In this document: positions 35,867 through 44,243 of the stretch, in pieces
Layout of the letters: each line of letters starts with the position of its first letter
How positions within the stretch are numbered: position 1 is the stretch's first letter
Source of the DNA: Subtercola boreus
Lineage (GTDB): Bacteria; Actinomycetota; Actinomycetes; Actinomycetales; Microbacteriaceae
Assembly (NCBI RefSeq): GCF_003399645.1
Contig: NZ_NBXD01000030.1
Span: 62,001 to 126,000 of the forward strand
Direction: 5' to 3'
Length of the DNA stretch: 64,000 bases
Translations under genes and position numbers: made by a program
Notes under the pieces: generated by a model
Database searches by the model: none
What the model saw: the letters and a program-made list of their open reading frames with translations, nothing else
Told to the model about the DNA's origin: nothing

Positions 35867-36286
35867 CTACTCGACGACAGAGATCGTCACATCGATGTTG
35901 CCGCGGGTCGCGTTCGAGTAGGGGCAGACCGTGTGGGCGGCGTCTGCGGCCTCCTGGGCCTGCTCCCTCGACGCCTTCGGAATGTAGACGTCGAGTTCGA
36001 CGGCGAGGCCGAAGCCGCCCTCGCCGTTGCTGCCGATGCTGACGCTGGCCGAGACCTCGGCGTCAGTCGTGTCGACGCCCAGCCTCTTGCCGACGACATG
36101 CAGCGCGCTCAGGAAGCACGCCGAGTAGCCGGCCGCGAAAAGCTGTTCGGGGTTCGTGCCGTCGCCGGTTCCGCCCATCTCTGTGGGAGGGCGCGTGTCG
36201 AGGTCGAGGCGGTCGTCTTCGCTGCGCACGTGGCCGTCGCGGCCACCGCCAGACGCGTGGGCAATTGCGGTGTAGATAGCTTCCAT
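35867..36286 (-). CDS. ohr: Organic hydroperoxide resistance protein, Ohr
   Basis: The thiol peroxidase reduces organic hydroperoxides. The 139-residue protein has both redox cysteines: YSACFLSAL and HTVCPYSNATRGNIDV. It also carries the Ohr-type GTNPEQLFAAGYSACF context, which separates it from OsmC. Start ATG at 36286. No OhrR gene is adjacent. Confidence 0.93.
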   Translation of the reverse strand: MEAIYTAIAHASGGGRDGHVRSEDDRLDLDTRPPTEMGGTGDGTNPEQLFAAGYSACFLSALHVVGKRLGVDTTDAEVSASVSIGSNGEGGFGLAVELDVYIPKASREQAQEAADAAHTVCPYSNATRGNIDVTISVVE

Positions 36287-36338
36287 TCCACAAGTCCACC
36301 ACAGTTTGCGATGGCGCGTGGGGCCCTACGATGGTCAG

Positions 36339-36947
36339 ATGGGCAACGTAGCCAACTTCCATGAGGCCGCCTCCGCATTCGTCGAGCTGGTCGCGAAGAT
36401 CGCGCCTGACCAGTGGGAGTTGCCCGGGCTTGGCGAATGGACGGTGCGATCCCTGGTCGGCCATACGACACGCGCGATCCTCACGGTGGAGACCTACCTC
36501 GGCCACGATGACGCCGAGCGCATCGGACTGCCGACCGCCGAAGACTACTACGCGCTCATCTACCATGACTTCTCCGATCCGGCCGCGGTCGCACAGCGGG
36601 GTGTCGACGCCGGCGTCTGGCTCGGCGACGACCCGGTGCAGCAGGTTCAGGATGCTCTGCAGCGCGCCAGCCGCTCGATCGACGCCGCACCCTCCGGCCG
36701 TGTGGTCTCGGTCGGGGGGCACGGAATCGAGCTCTCGCAGTACCTCCGCACGCGGAGTTTCGAACTTGTGGTGCACTCCATCGACATCGGCCGCGCCATC
36801 TCGAAACCGCACGGGCAACCCGTGGGCTGCATCACCGACGCCACGTCTCTCGCCGCCCGCATCGGTGCACGGGCGGGGTCGGGCGAGGAGATCCTGCTGG
36901 CGCTCACCGGCCGCGCGCCGCTCCCGCCCGGCTTCACGGTGGTCTGA
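36339..36947 (+). CDS. Maleylpyruvate-isomerase-family (mycothiol-dependent, DinB-fold) protein
   Basis: The 202-residue protein starts MGNVANFHEAASAFVELVA and has GLGEWTVRSLVGHTTRAILTVE, the MDMPI N-terminal signature with the metal-binding histidine region (GHTTRA). The C-terminal part HGIELSQYLRTRSFELVVHSIDIGRA has the second conserved histidine. Members use mycothiol or act as detoxification enzymes; the substrate is unknown. Start ATG at 36339. Confidence 0.8.
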   Translation: MGNVANFHEAASAFVELVAKIAPDQWELPGLGEWTVRSLVGHTTRAILTVETYLGHDDAERIGLPTAEDYYALIYHDFSDPAAVAQRGVDAGVWLGDDPVQQVQDALQRASRSIDAAPSGRVVSVGGHGIELSQYLRTRSFELVVHSIDIGRAISKPHGQPVGCITDATSLAARIGARAGSGEEILLALTGRAPLPPGFTVV

Positions 36948-37030
36948 GTCGCTTCTTCAGAACCTCCGCGACACTCCGCGGTGCGCGTCAAGCCCTGTCG
37001 CAGCATCCGCCCCTCGCGTAGACCGGAACC

Positions 37031-38206
37031 ATGAAAGCACTCACTTTTCAAGGAACCCAGAAGGTCTCGGTCGAAACCGTGCCCGACCCCCGCATCGAGC
37101 TGCCGACGGATGTGGTGGTCAAGATCACCTCGACCGCGATCTGCGGCTCCGACCTCCATCTGTACGACGTGATGGGCGCGTTCATCAACAAGGGCGACAT
37201 TCTCGGGCACGAACCGATGGGCATCGTGGTCGAGGTCGGCAGCGCGATCACGAAGCTCTCGGTGGGCGATCGGGTGGTCATCCCCTTCGTCATCGCGTGC
37301 GGACACTGTTACATGTGCATCCGCGGCCTCAGCAGCCAGTGCGAGACGACGCAGAACCGACAGTCGGGCAGCGGTGCCTCGCTCTACGGCTACACCGAGT
37401 TGTACGGCGACGTTCCCGGAGGCCAGGCCGAGTACCTGCGCGTACAGCTGGCCGATGACAATGCGGTGAAGGTCGGCGCCGACCTGCCCGACGAGCGCTA
37501 CCTCTTTCTCAGCGACATCCTGCCGACCGCCTGGCAGGGCGTGAAGTACGCCGACGTGCCCGAGGGCGGAACCCTCGGCATGCTGGGCCTCGGCCCGGTC
37601 GGCCAGTTCGCCAGCCGTATCGGAAAGCAGCTCGGCTACCGCGTGCTCGCGATCGATCCCGTGCCGGAGCGCCGGGCGATGGCCGAGCGGCACGGCGTCG
37701 AGACACTCGACCTCACCGATGACGCCCTCGAGAAGCTGCGCGACCTCACCGAGGGCCGCGGGCCCGACTCGATGCTCGACGCGGTCGGCATGGAGGCGCA
37801 CGGCAACCCGGGTGCGGCTTTCGCCCAGAAGGCCGCCGGGTTGCTCCCCGATGCGATTGCCAGGAAGGTCATGACGACGGCCGGCGTCGACCGCCTCGCG
37901 GCCCTGCACCTCGCCCTCGACGCCGTGCGGCGCGGCGGTACCGTGTCGCTGAGCGGCGTCTACGCCGGTGTCTCCGACCCGATGCCGATGAAGGACATGT
38001 TCGACAAGGGAATCACTCTGCGCATGGGCCAGTGCAACGTGCAGAGGTGGGTGGGCGAGCTGCTGCCCATCGTCGAAGACCCCGCCGACCCGCTGGGCAC
38101 CGAAGACCTGACGACGCACGCTGTGCCGCTCGACCGTGCCCCCGAGATGTACGAGACGTTCAAGAACAAGGAAGACGGCTGCATCAAGGTCGTGCTGAAA
38201 CCGTAA
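37031..38206 (+). CDS. Zinc-dependent alcohol/formaldehyde dehydrogenase-like protein (MDR)
   Basis: The 391-residue protein has the catalytic-zinc cysteine in TAICGSDLHLYDV, GHEPMGIVVEVG, and a structural-zinc loop with four cysteines (CGHCYMCIRGLSSQC). The Rossmann motif is GMLGLGPVGQFASR. It resembles the FDH-like ADHs that bind NAD and oxidise aldehyde adducts or alcohols; the true substrate is open. Start ATG at 37031. Confidence 0.9.
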   Translation: MKALTFQGTQKVSVETVPDPRIELPTDVVVKITSTAICGSDLHLYDVMGAFINKGDILGHEPMGIVVEVGSAITKLSVGDRVVIPFVIACGHCYMCIRGLSSQCETTQNRQSGSGASLYGYTELYGDVPGGQAEYLRVQLADDNAVKVGADLPDERYLFLSDILPTAWQGVKYADVPEGGTLGMLGLGPVGQFASRIGKQLGYRVLAIDPVPERRAMAERHGVETLDLTDDALEKLRDLTEGRGPDSMLDAVGMEAHGNPGAAFAQKAAGLLPDAIARKVMTTAGVDRLAALHLALDAVRRGGTVSLSGVYAGVSDPMPMKDMFDKGITLRMGQCNVQRWVGELLPIVEDPADPLGTEDLTTHAVPLDRAPEMYETFKNKEDGCIKVVLKP

Positions 38207-38233
38207 CGCGAGGGCAGCAGGCGGGGCCCGGGG

Positions 38234-38443
38234 CTACTTCTTGTCGAGCGCCTCGGGCTTGTGTACGGCCTCACCGCCGGACTTGCTGCTCTTCACAAGG
38301 TACTGGGGCTCGTCTTTCGACGCCTTCACATCGCGCTTCGCCGCGTGCGTTTCAGACGTGATCTTCTTCTCGACCGTGCCCTCGGCTTCGCCGCCGTGGG
38401 ACTTCCAGGTCACTTCATCGCCCTTTTTCAGTTCATCAGCCAT
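38234..38443 (-). CDS. Small DUF2945/HVA1 TUDOR-like protein
   Basis: The 69-residue basic protein reads KKGDEVTWKSHGGEAEGTV and ITSETHAAKRDVKASKDEPQYLVKS, the pattern of the hypervirulence-associated TUDOR (DUF2945) family. It is an SH3-like barrel of unknown role, often stress-linked. Start ATG at 38443. It is convergent with the zinc dehydrogenase. Confidence 0.85.
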   Translation of the reverse strand: MADELKKGDEVTWKSHGGEAEGTVEKKITSETHAAKRDVKASKDEPQYLVKSSKSGGEAVHKPEALDKK

Positions 38444-38522
38444 GCTCCGACGCTACGCGTTCGGCTCCGGATGACCGTGGGCTTGTTCGACGCGCGCGAC
38501 AGCCGTAGGCTGCCCCCGCGCG

Positions 38523-38589
38523 AACGGACACATTTTCGTGCCACCTCCGGCCTCTTCGGCGCGGATGCCCCGAATCGTGTCCATTCGAC
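38523..38589. repeat. 67-bp dispersed intergenic repeat, copy 2
   Basis: This is the partner of 23198-23264. GGACAC near one end and GTGTCC near the other form an inverted repeat within it. It lies in the 199-base gap between the DUF2945 gene and the end of purA. Confidence 0.6.
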
Positions 38590-38642
38590 CGGCGGAGACC
38601 TCCACGGTTGCGCCAGCGACCCGCCGGACGGCAACCGAGCGG

Positions 38643-39932
<1,290 letters not shown>

Positions 39933-39934
39933 GG

Positions 39935-40426
39935 TCAGAGCCTTTCAGATGGTGCGGCGGACGACGCGGGCGTCGCAGGATCGGCGGCATACTGCTCGTT
40001 CTCGATGGCCTCGGCCGCCGTTGCATCGGCGCCGTTCAGGAACTCGGTCAGCCTCACGACCTCGTCGTTCTCGCCGATGGCCCCGGCTGCGCGCCTCAGC
40101 GCGTAAAGAGAGCGGAGCACTCCGCGGTTGGGTTCGTGCGACCACGGTACAGGGCCCTGCCCGCGCCAGCCGCCCTTGCGCAGCGCATCGAGGCCACGGT
40201 GGTAGCCCACCCGGGCATAGGCGTAGGAGGGGAGGATCTGCCCCGCCTCGAAGGCCCGGTCGGAGAGCAGGGCCCAGACGAGCGAGGACGTCGGGTGCCG
40301 ACGCACCAGCGCCTCGAGTTCGGCGCTCTGCGGGGCGTCACCCGTGGGGTTGGCCGAGAGCGACTCACCCACTTCGTCGGAGCTCAACAGGGTCGGGGGC
40401 ACACCTAGGAGGTTTTCACCGGTCAC
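39935..40426 (-). CDS. DUF3151 domain protein
   Basis: The 163-residue protein contains [50 protein letters not shown] (as [16 protein letters not shown] and [15 protein letters not shown]), the DUF3151 signature common in Actinobacteria. It is alpha-helical, TPR-like in pattern, with unknown function. It is the promoter-proximal gene of a two-gene operon with purA. Start GTG at 40426. Confidence 0.87.
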   Translation of the reverse strand: MTGENLLGVPPTLLSSDEVGESLSANPTGDAPQSAELEALVRRHPTSSLVWALLSDRAFEAGQILPSYAYARVGYHRGLDALRKGGWRGQGPVPWSHEPNRGVLRSLYALRRAAGAIGENDEVVRLTEFLNGADATAAEAIENEQYAADPATPASSAAPSERL

Positions 40427-40611
40427 ACTCGATCCTATCGCGGGCGCTCCGGCCCGCCCATTCGCCGATCAGCGACAACTCGGCTGCACAGAAACCCCGC
40501 CTGTCACGCCCGAGTCACGACAGCGTCACGAGTGCTCGTGCACACTACCTCCACTGAGGGGCATCTGGCCCCCCATTGAGGGGTAATCGACGCACCAAGA
40601 GGGGCACGTTC

Positions 40612-42027
40612 GTGAAGACGATCGCAGCACAGCCGACAGCATCACCACGCCACAGAAAGACCAGAACGGCAGGGTCGCACAGCCTCTCGCGACTCGCCTC
40701 CGTACGCTCGATCGGACTGTTCGCAACAGTCACGATGTTCGTCGCATTCGTCGCCCTGACCCTGGGCACCGTCGGAGCGTATCCCACCACGGCGGCCGCA
40801 GCCGAACCGGTGGCACTCAGCCTCTGCAACGGAACTGACAACGTCGGCGGCCAGGGTGTGACCTGCGACGTCATCGTGACGAACACCCTCAACCTCCAGA
40901 CGGGCACGGAGTCATCCGTCACGAAGGTGACCGAGTGCCACGGAGCCGCCAATGCAGCCCTCACTTGCGTCACCACCACCACGCCGGCCGGCTCTCTCGT
41001 CACGTCGGTCGACCAGTGCAACGGATCGGGCAACGGCGGAGGCGGGGCGGTCGCCTGCACGGTCTCCCTCGTGAACACGATCATCGGAACCTCCACCTCG
41101 ACACCCGCCACGATCAACCAGTGCAACGAATCGGGCCAGGGCGGTGGCGCAGAACCCACTGTCGCCTGCACCCCGTTGGGGAGTACCACCAATGCCACGA
41201 TCTCCCAGTGCAATGGATCGGGTAACGGCGGAGGCGCCACCATCCGCGTGCAGTGCACCGTTCCGACGTCGACCCAGAGCTCAGCCATTCCCGTCGTGAT
41301 CGCACAGTGCAACGGCTCCGGCAACGGCGGCGGCGCCACCGTCATCTGCACCAGCACGACGACCACGATCATCCAGCCGGGAACAGCTTCGCCGACCGCA
41401 ACACCCGTCCCCACCGCCACACCGACAGCGACGCCCACCGCAACGCCCACCGCGACACCGACGCCGACCGCCACACCGACGCCGACCGCAACACCCACCC
41501 CCACCGCAACACCGACGCCGACCGCCACACCGACGCCGACCGCAACACCCACCCCCACCGCAACACCGACACCCACCGCAACACCGACACCCACGGCCAC
41601 CCCCACCGCAACACCGACACCCACCGCAACACCCACCCCCACCGCCACACCGACACCCACCGCCACACCGACCCCGACCGCAACGCCGACACCGACGGCA
41701 ACCGCGATCCCCGTCCCGATCCCCACCTCCACCCCCACCGCAACACCCACACCCACCGCAACCACGACCCCGACCCCCAGTGCCGCCGCCCCGACGCCCG
41801 CACCGAGCGCCTCAGCGACACACGCACCCGTCGTGTCGAACCGGTCATCGGGCACCTCCGCCAGCACCGGAACGAAGACCGGCACCACCGAGCTGGCTGA
41901 GACCGGAGCACAACTCGCGCCCGCCTTCGGTGTCGGCCTCGGTGCCCTGCTCGCCGGCATGATCGCCGTTCTGGCAATCTCTATCACAAAGCGGAAGAAG
42001 TTGTCAGCCCTCCCGCCCAAAAAGTAG
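40612..42027 (+). CDS. LAETG-anchored surface protein with Cys-pair repeats and a TP stalk
   Basis: The 471-residue protein has a long, Arg-rich signal peptide (hydrophobic part [19 protein letters not shown], ending about AAAAE). Six cysteine-pair modules follow, of the type CNGSGNGGG-x-C (for example [15 protein letters not shown]). A 130-residue TPTATP stalk comes next, then a sortase signal LAETGA, a hydrophobic helix and KRKK. LAXTG is the class E sortase motif, and no class E sortase lies in the window. The stalk likely holds the Cys-rich head away from the wall. Start GTG at 40612 after AAGAGGGG. Confidence 0.85.
   Translation: MKTIAAQPTASPRHRKTRTAGSHSLSRLASVRSIGLFATVTMFVAFVALTLGTVGAYPTTAAAAEPVALSLCNGTDNVGGQGVTCDVIVTNTLNLQTGTESSVTKVTECHGAANAALTCVTTTTPAGSLVTSVDQCNGSGNGGGGAVACTVSLVNTIIGTSTSTPATINQCNESGQGGGAEPTVACTPLGSTTNATISQCNGSGNGGGATIRVQCTVPTSTQSSAIPVVIAQCNGSGNGGGATVICTSTTTTIIQPGTASPTATPVPTATPTATPTATPTATPTPTATPTPTATPTPTATPTPTATPTPTATPTPTATPTPTATPTPTATPTATPTPTATPTPTATPTPTATPTPTATPTPTATAIPVPIPTSTPTATPTPTATTTPTPSAAAPTPAPSASATHAPVVSNRSSGTSASTGTKTGTTELAETGAQLAPAFGVGLGALLAGMIAVLAISITKRKKLSALPPKK
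41391..41790. repeat. TP(T)A-coding tandem repeats of the surface protein stalk
   Basis: Units of 12 and 18 bases (ACCGCAACACCGACGCC type) encode [10 protein letters not shown] repeats. Synonymous variation between units shows that the array is old enough to have drifted. The minus strand is open and reads GVGVAV, a shadow. Confidence 0.9.
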
Positions 42028-42041
42028 ACGATGTTTACTGG

Positions 42042-42070
42042 TTGAGTACCCCCTTCTTGGGGGTGCTCAA
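42042..42070 (+). terminator. 12-bp stem-loop after the surface protein
   Basis: TTGAGTACCCCC and GGGGGTGCTCAA pair fully if one G-U is allowed, around TTCTT. It starts 14 bases after the stop codon and ends 36 bases before the SARP gene. There is no U tract. Confidence 0.6.
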
Positions 42071-42106
42071 CCTGCCAGGCTCGGCAGGGCGGGGAGGTCT
42101 CGCGCG

Positions 42107-42814
42107 ATGTCGCACATCAGGCTGCTGGGCGGATTCTCCCTCACCGAACCCGTATACGCCCCAACGAGCTTCGGATCGCGGCGCCTGCTCGCCTACCTCG
42201 CTCTGAAACCGACCGCGATCACCCGTGCCAGCATCGCCGGCACCCTCTGGCCCGAGGCCAACGACCATCGGGCAGGCCTCAGCCTGCGCTCGACGCTCAC
42301 CCGCATGGATCCGGCTCACCGGTTGCTGCTCGACATCGGCCCGACGACCCTCGGTCTCTCGCGCGACGTCGAGGTCGACCTGCACTCTTCCCATCGTCTG
42401 GCCGTGCGCCTCCTGCCCATCGATCTGACTCCGTCGCTGTCCGACATCTCGATCTCCGCCGTCGCTGCACTGTCTGAGGAGCTCCTGCCCGACTGGTACG
42501 ACGAATGGGTCGTCGCTGCCGCCGAAGACTGGCGAGCCCTTCGCATGAACGGCCTCGAAGTTCAGACCCGCGAACTCCTCAAGCGCCGCCGTCTTCCCGA
42601 GGCCGGAGTTGCCGCACGAGCAGCCATCGCCGTCGAACCATTGAGGGAGAGCGCACAGGCCGCCCTCATCCGCGTGCACCTGGCGGAGGGCAACCCCTCA
42701 GAAGCGCTGCGCGTCTACCGCCGCTACTCGGTGCTTCTCGACGGTGCCCTCGGGCTCGCACCGACAATCGCGCTCGCCGCACTGATCCGCGACCACGACA
42801 CCTCAGATTCATGA
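42107..42814 (+). CDS. Stand-alone SARP-type regulator with BTAD domain
   Basis: The 235-residue protein has an N-terminal winged-helix of the SARP type (MSHIRLLGGFSLTEP, SRRLLAYLALKPTAITRASIAGTLWP) and a bacterial transcriptional activation domain ending EALRVYRRYSVLLDGALGLAPT. It lacks the NB-ARC/TPR extension of large SARPs. Short SARPs activate secondary-metabolite or local surface genes. The neighbouring surface protein is an inferred target. Start ATG at 42107. Confidence 0.85.
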   Translation: MSHIRLLGGFSLTEPVYAPTSFGSRRLLAYLALKPTAITRASIAGTLWPEANDHRAGLSLRSTLTRMDPAHRLLLDIGPTTLGLSRDVEVDLHSSHRLAVRLLPIDLTPSLSDISISAVAALSEELLPDWYDEWVVAAAEDWRALRMNGLEVQTRELLKRRRLPEAGVAARAAIAVEPLRESAQAALIRVHLAEGNPSEALRVYRRYSVLLDGALGLAPTIALAALIRDHDTSDS

Positions 42815-42844
42815 AATAACTTGCACAGCCGTGTGCAAGTTATT
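42815..42844. promoter_or_regulatory. Perfect 13-bp inverted repeat operator upstream of the TetR gene
   Basis: AATAACTTGCACA and TGTGCAAGTTATT flank GCCG. It begins immediately after the SARP stop codon and ends 11 bases before the TetR GTG. It is the expected shape of an autoregulatory TetR operator. Confidence 0.75.
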
Positions 42845-42855
42845 ATCGTTGGGGT

Positions 42856-43542
42856 GTGACATCTCCCACCTCGACACCTCCCCCAGATCGCACCCAGGGC
42901 GATCGCACCCAGGGCGGTCGCACCCCCCGACGTGATGCGACCGAGAACCGCGTCGCGATCCTCGACTCGGCGCGACTGCTGCTGAACCGCGATCCCGATA
43001 CCTCGCTCGACGCCATCGCCAGCGGCGCCGGCCTCTCACGCCGCGCCCTGTACGGTCACTTCGCCACCCGGGACGAGCTCATCGCCGAGCTGCTCGCCTC
43101 GGGCAGTGCACGAATCACGGATGCCCTCTCCTACTTCGATCCGGCCGACTCCCGGGTCGCCATCGCTCTGATCGGCGCCCGGCTGTGGTCTGAGGTCGAG
43201 AACGTGCGCGTCATGGCGCAGGTCGCCATCCGCGGACCGCAGCGACACCTCGTCGCCCGCACCCTCTCCCCTGTTCGGCACCGACTGCTGAGCGTCGTGA
43301 CCACCGGTGTCGCCGCGGGCGAGCTGCGGCAGGACATCGCGCCTGCCACGCTGGCCCCGCTCATCGAGGGGGCCGCCCTCTCGGTGCTCGACGAGGCGGT
43401 GCGTTCGAACCTCTCGAACGCCGAAGGACACCGCCTGGTCATGCTGGCGGGGCTCGCCACGGCGGGTCTGTCGTGGCGAGAGGCAGCCGCGTTGATCGAG
43501 GAGCACGCCGAACTTCGGTTCGCTGAGGAGAAGACAGCGTGA
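42856..43542 (+). CDS. TetR/AcrR-family regulator
   Basis: The 228-residue protein has the TetR DNA-binding domain (ENRVAILDSARLLLNRDPDTSLDAIASGAGLSRRALYGHFATRDELI, seen as SLDAIASGAGLSRRALYGHF) and a ligand domain with VMAQVAIRGPQRHL. Its N-terminal tail contains two identical 15-base repeats (42886-42915). Start GTG at 42856. The stop overlaps the next gene by 4 bases (GTGA), so it is coupled to the pseudo-ATPase and YhgE genes and probably represses them. Confidence 0.9.
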   Translation: MTSPTSTPPPDRTQGDRTQGGRTPRRDATENRVAILDSARLLLNRDPDTSLDAIASGAGLSRRALYGHFATRDELIAELLASGSARITDALSYFDPADSRVAIALIGARLWSEVENVRVMAQVAIRGPQRHLVARTLSPVRHRLLSVVTTGVAAGELRQDIAPATLAPLIEGAALSVLDEAVRSNLSNAEGHRLVMLAGLATAGLSWREAAALIEEHAELRFAEEKTA

Positions 43543-44243
43543 AGATCATCCTGAACCACGTCGTGAAGGGTGAGAACGGCGAGAACCTGCCCGAGACATC
43601 CTGTTCGTTCGAATCGGGCGGAGTGACGGTCGTGGCGGTCGAGACCGCCCAGCGGCCGACCGTACTGTCGCTGTTGGCAACCGGCCGCATGGCACCCGAC
43701 GAAGGCACCGTCACGATCGACGGCTCGGACGATGCCGCCCGCCTGCGCGCGGTGACCGCCATCGTCGACGCCCCCGATGTGAGCGAGCCGGTGGGCGACC
43801 TGCGCCTTCGTGCGATCGTGCAGGAGGAGCTCATGTTCGCGGGTCGCCCCTCGAACCGCAACGCGACCGCCGCCGCGCTCGACGAACTCGGCGTGACCGA
43901 GTACGCGGGCTGGGAGGTGCAGAACATGCCGACCGTCGTACGACTGCGGATGCTCGCCGAGCTGGCAGCATTGCGCCCCGGCATCGAGGCGCTGGTTCTG
44001 ACCGCACCCGACCGGCGCGGCAGCGACCCGCTCGAGTGGTGGGATGTCGCAGCCGACCTCGCGCGGCGGGGACTGGCTGTGCTCGTGATCGCCAGCCCCG
44101 CCTCCGCCGCCCTGCTCGCCGAGGTGGGCGCGCGTTTCGAGGCCGACCGCCTCGCCGAGGTCGAACGCCGCGAGGCCGACCTCCTCGCCCACCTGCTCGC
44201 CGAGAACTCCATCCCCGAACCATCACCGAAAGACCCCTCGTGA
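43539..44243 (+). CDS. ABC-type ATPase-like protein that has lost its catalytic motifs
   Basis: The 234-residue protein follows the ABC ATPase outline (strand, loop, LLATGRMAPDEGTVTIDG, helical domain, late strand), but each motif is altered. The Walker A position reads ETAQRPTVL instead of GxxGxGKST. The signature position reads MPTVVRLRML instead of LSGGxxQR. Walker B reads ALVLTAPDRRG, with no Asp-Glu pair. The H-loop reads IASPAS. The frame is intact and codon use is ordinary, so this is not a decaying pseudogene. It is coupled by 4-base overlaps to the TetR gene and to the YhgE/Pip gene. A structural or regulatory subunit is inferred. Confidence 0.75.
   Translation: MKIILNHVVKGENGENLPETSCSFESGGVTVVAVETAQRPTVLSLLATGRMAPDEGTVTIDGSDDAARLRAVTAIVDAPDVSEPVGDLRLRAIVQEELMFAGRPSNRNATAAALDELGVTEYAGWEVQNMPTVVRLRMLAELAALRPGIEALVLTAPDRRGSDPLEWWDVAADLARRGLAVLVIASPASAALLAEVGARFEADRLAEVERREADLLAHLLAENSIPEPSPKDPS

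Noticed and set aside
40545-42020. Minus-strand frame reading GVGVAVGV repeats, PE_PGRS-like
   Set aside because: It is the reverse complement of the TPTA stalk repeats of the surface protein, which has a signal peptide and sorting signal; the antisense frame has neither.
42815-42844. glp-regulator binding at the TetR upstream palindrome
   Set aside because: The TGCACA/TGTGCA core is shared but the spacer is 4 bases longer in context and the arms extend differently; local TetR binding is the simpler reading.
44036-44239. Upstream extension of the YhgE frame
   Set aside because: It overlaps the pseudo-ATPase gene in another frame and lacks conserved residues; the GTG at 44240 forms a GTGA overlap.
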